From NCBI GenBank assembly GCA_050743365.1, contig JBOGFI010000010.1, forward strand, positions 1-12,943: a stretch of 12,943 nucleotides of DNA, in the 5' to 3' direction. Below are positions 7,913-12,943 of the stretch, piece by piece. Position 1 is the first letter of the stretch, and each line of letters begins with the position of its first letter. The notes under the pieces are model-generated. The model did not search any database. It had not been told where the DNA came from and saw nothing but the letters and a program-made list of their open reading frames with translations. Position numbers and translations under genes: made by a program. The DNA comes from JBOGFI01 sp050743365 (GTDB lineage Bacteria; Actinomycetota; Acidimicrobiia; IMCC26256; JACDBD01).

Positions 7913-7990
7913 TGGCGTCACGCGTTCGTCAGAACCGGTCGGCCTCCTTCACCGCTCTCACTCTCATTGGCATTCGCCCCTCATGCAACG

Positions 7991-7999
7991 ATTATCGCA
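7991..7999 (-). promoter_or_regulatory. Candidate extended -10 promoter element for fusA-tuf
   Basis: On the minus strand the nonamer TGCGATAAT places an extended -10 TG one base before GATAAT (7991-7996), which is five of six to TATAAT. It stands out in very GC-rich sequence. It lies just past the rpsG stop codon and would start transcription near 7984, giving a leader of about 265 nt before fusA. No good -35 hexamer is seen 16-18 nt upstream, which an extended -10 may not need. A secondary promoter for fusA and tuf inside the str operon would be biologically sensible. Confidence 0.4.
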
Positions 8000-8004
8000 C
8001 GCGC

Positions 8005-8475
8005 CTACCACCGGTAGTGCGCAAATGCCTTGTTGCTCTCGGCCATCTTCTGGAGGTCGTCCTTGCGCTTGATCGCGGCTCCGAGCCCGTTGCTGGCGTC
8101 GAGCAGCTCGGATGCGAGGCGTCCCGCCATCGTCTTCTCCCGCCGCTGGCGCGCGTAGCCCACGATCCAGCGGATCGCGAGCGTCGTGGCTCGTCGGGGC
8201 CGCACCTCGACCGGCACCTGGTAGGTGGCGCCTCCCACCCGGCGGCTACGAACCTCGAGCGCCGGGCGTACGTTCTCGACCGCGCGCTTCAGGGTGGCGA
8301 CGGGGTCGGAGCCGGTCTTCTTCTCGATGTCGGTGAGCGCGTCGTAGACGATCTGCTCGGCGACCGAGCGCTTGCCCCGCTGGAGCACCTTGTTGACGAC
8401 CTGGGTGACCACCACCGAGCGGTGGACCGGATCCGGCATGAGGTCACGGCGGGGGGCGGGGCCCTTGCGCGGCAT
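8005..8475 (-). CDS. rpsG: 30S ribosomal protein S7
   Basis: S7 nucleates assembly of the small-subunit head and contacts tRNA in the E site; in E. coli it is also the str-operon repressor. The product is 156 residues, the standard length. It starts MPRKGPAPRRDLMPDPVHRS and continues VNKVLQRGKRSVAEQIVYDALTDIEKKTG, VENVRPALEVRSRRVGGATYQVPVEVRPRRATTLAIRWIV, and ends ESNKAFAHYRW, all diagnostic. ATG 8473-8475 follows the rpsL stop by 9 nt, and its Shine-Dalgarno GAGG overlaps the rpsL TGA, so the pair is coupled. The TAG stop at 8005-8007 is followed by an unusually long gap before fusA. Confidence 0.97.
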   Translation of the reverse strand: MPRKGPAPRRDLMPDPVHRSVVVTQVVNKVLQRGKRSVAEQIVYDALTDIEKKTGSDPVATLKRAVENVRPALEVRSRRVGGATYQVPVEVRPRRATTLAIRWIVGYARQRREKTMAGRLASELLDASNGLGAAIKRKDDLQKMAESNKAFAHYRW

Positions 8476-8484
8476 CGTTAAACC

Positions 8485-8853
<369 letters not shown>

Positions 8854-8887
8854 GCGGTTCCCTCTGATCGTGGCGAGAGCGAGGAAT

Positions 8888-12943
<4,056 letters not shown>

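Overview
The window is a high-GC chromosomal stretch carrying the end of rpoC followed by the fused str and S10 operons, nearly all read on the minus strand (right to left). Protein sequences (RpoC with a long charged coiled-coil insertion after DEERR, S12 starting PTIQQLVRKGR, S10, L3) and the GC content point to an Actinomycetota genome. A lineage outside the classical mycobacteria/streptomycetes, such as Acidimicrobiia, is my inference and not proven here.

Layout in transcription order (minus strand): rpoC (N-terminus cut by the right edge) - rpsL - rpsG - 287-nt gap - fusA - tuf - 155-nt gap - rpsJ - 714-nt gap - rplC - rplD - rplW - rplB - rpsS - rplV (C-terminus cut by the left edge). 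Gene pairs without a gap are tightly coupled: rplC/rplD and rplD/rplW overlap as ATGA, rplW/rplB as TGATG. Together the genes encode the RNA polymerase beta' subunit, elongation factors EF-G and EF-Tu, and proteins of both ribosomal subunits.

Two things break the textbook picture. First, the rpsJ-rplC junction, normally tight, is split by a plus-strand gene for a small SnoaL/NTF2-like protein, so rplC probably needs its own promoter and leader. Second, each of the three large gaps (before fusA, rpsJ and rplC) ends, directly against the start codon, in a copy of one family of hairpin-bearing repeat. The fusA and rpsJ copies are both 117 nt, and one stem shows two compensatory base-pair changes. 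The rplC copy looks like the same element after a 48-nt deletion between short direct repeats. In all three the repeat itself supplies the GGAG ribosome-binding site. I consider this repeat family the most interesting non-coding signal in the window. tuf also uses codons very unlike its neighbours.

No CRISPR array, tRNA, rRNA, insertion sequence or phage gene is visible. Long plus-strand reading frames opposite rpoC, fusA, tuf and the ribosomal genes are GC-driven shadows.
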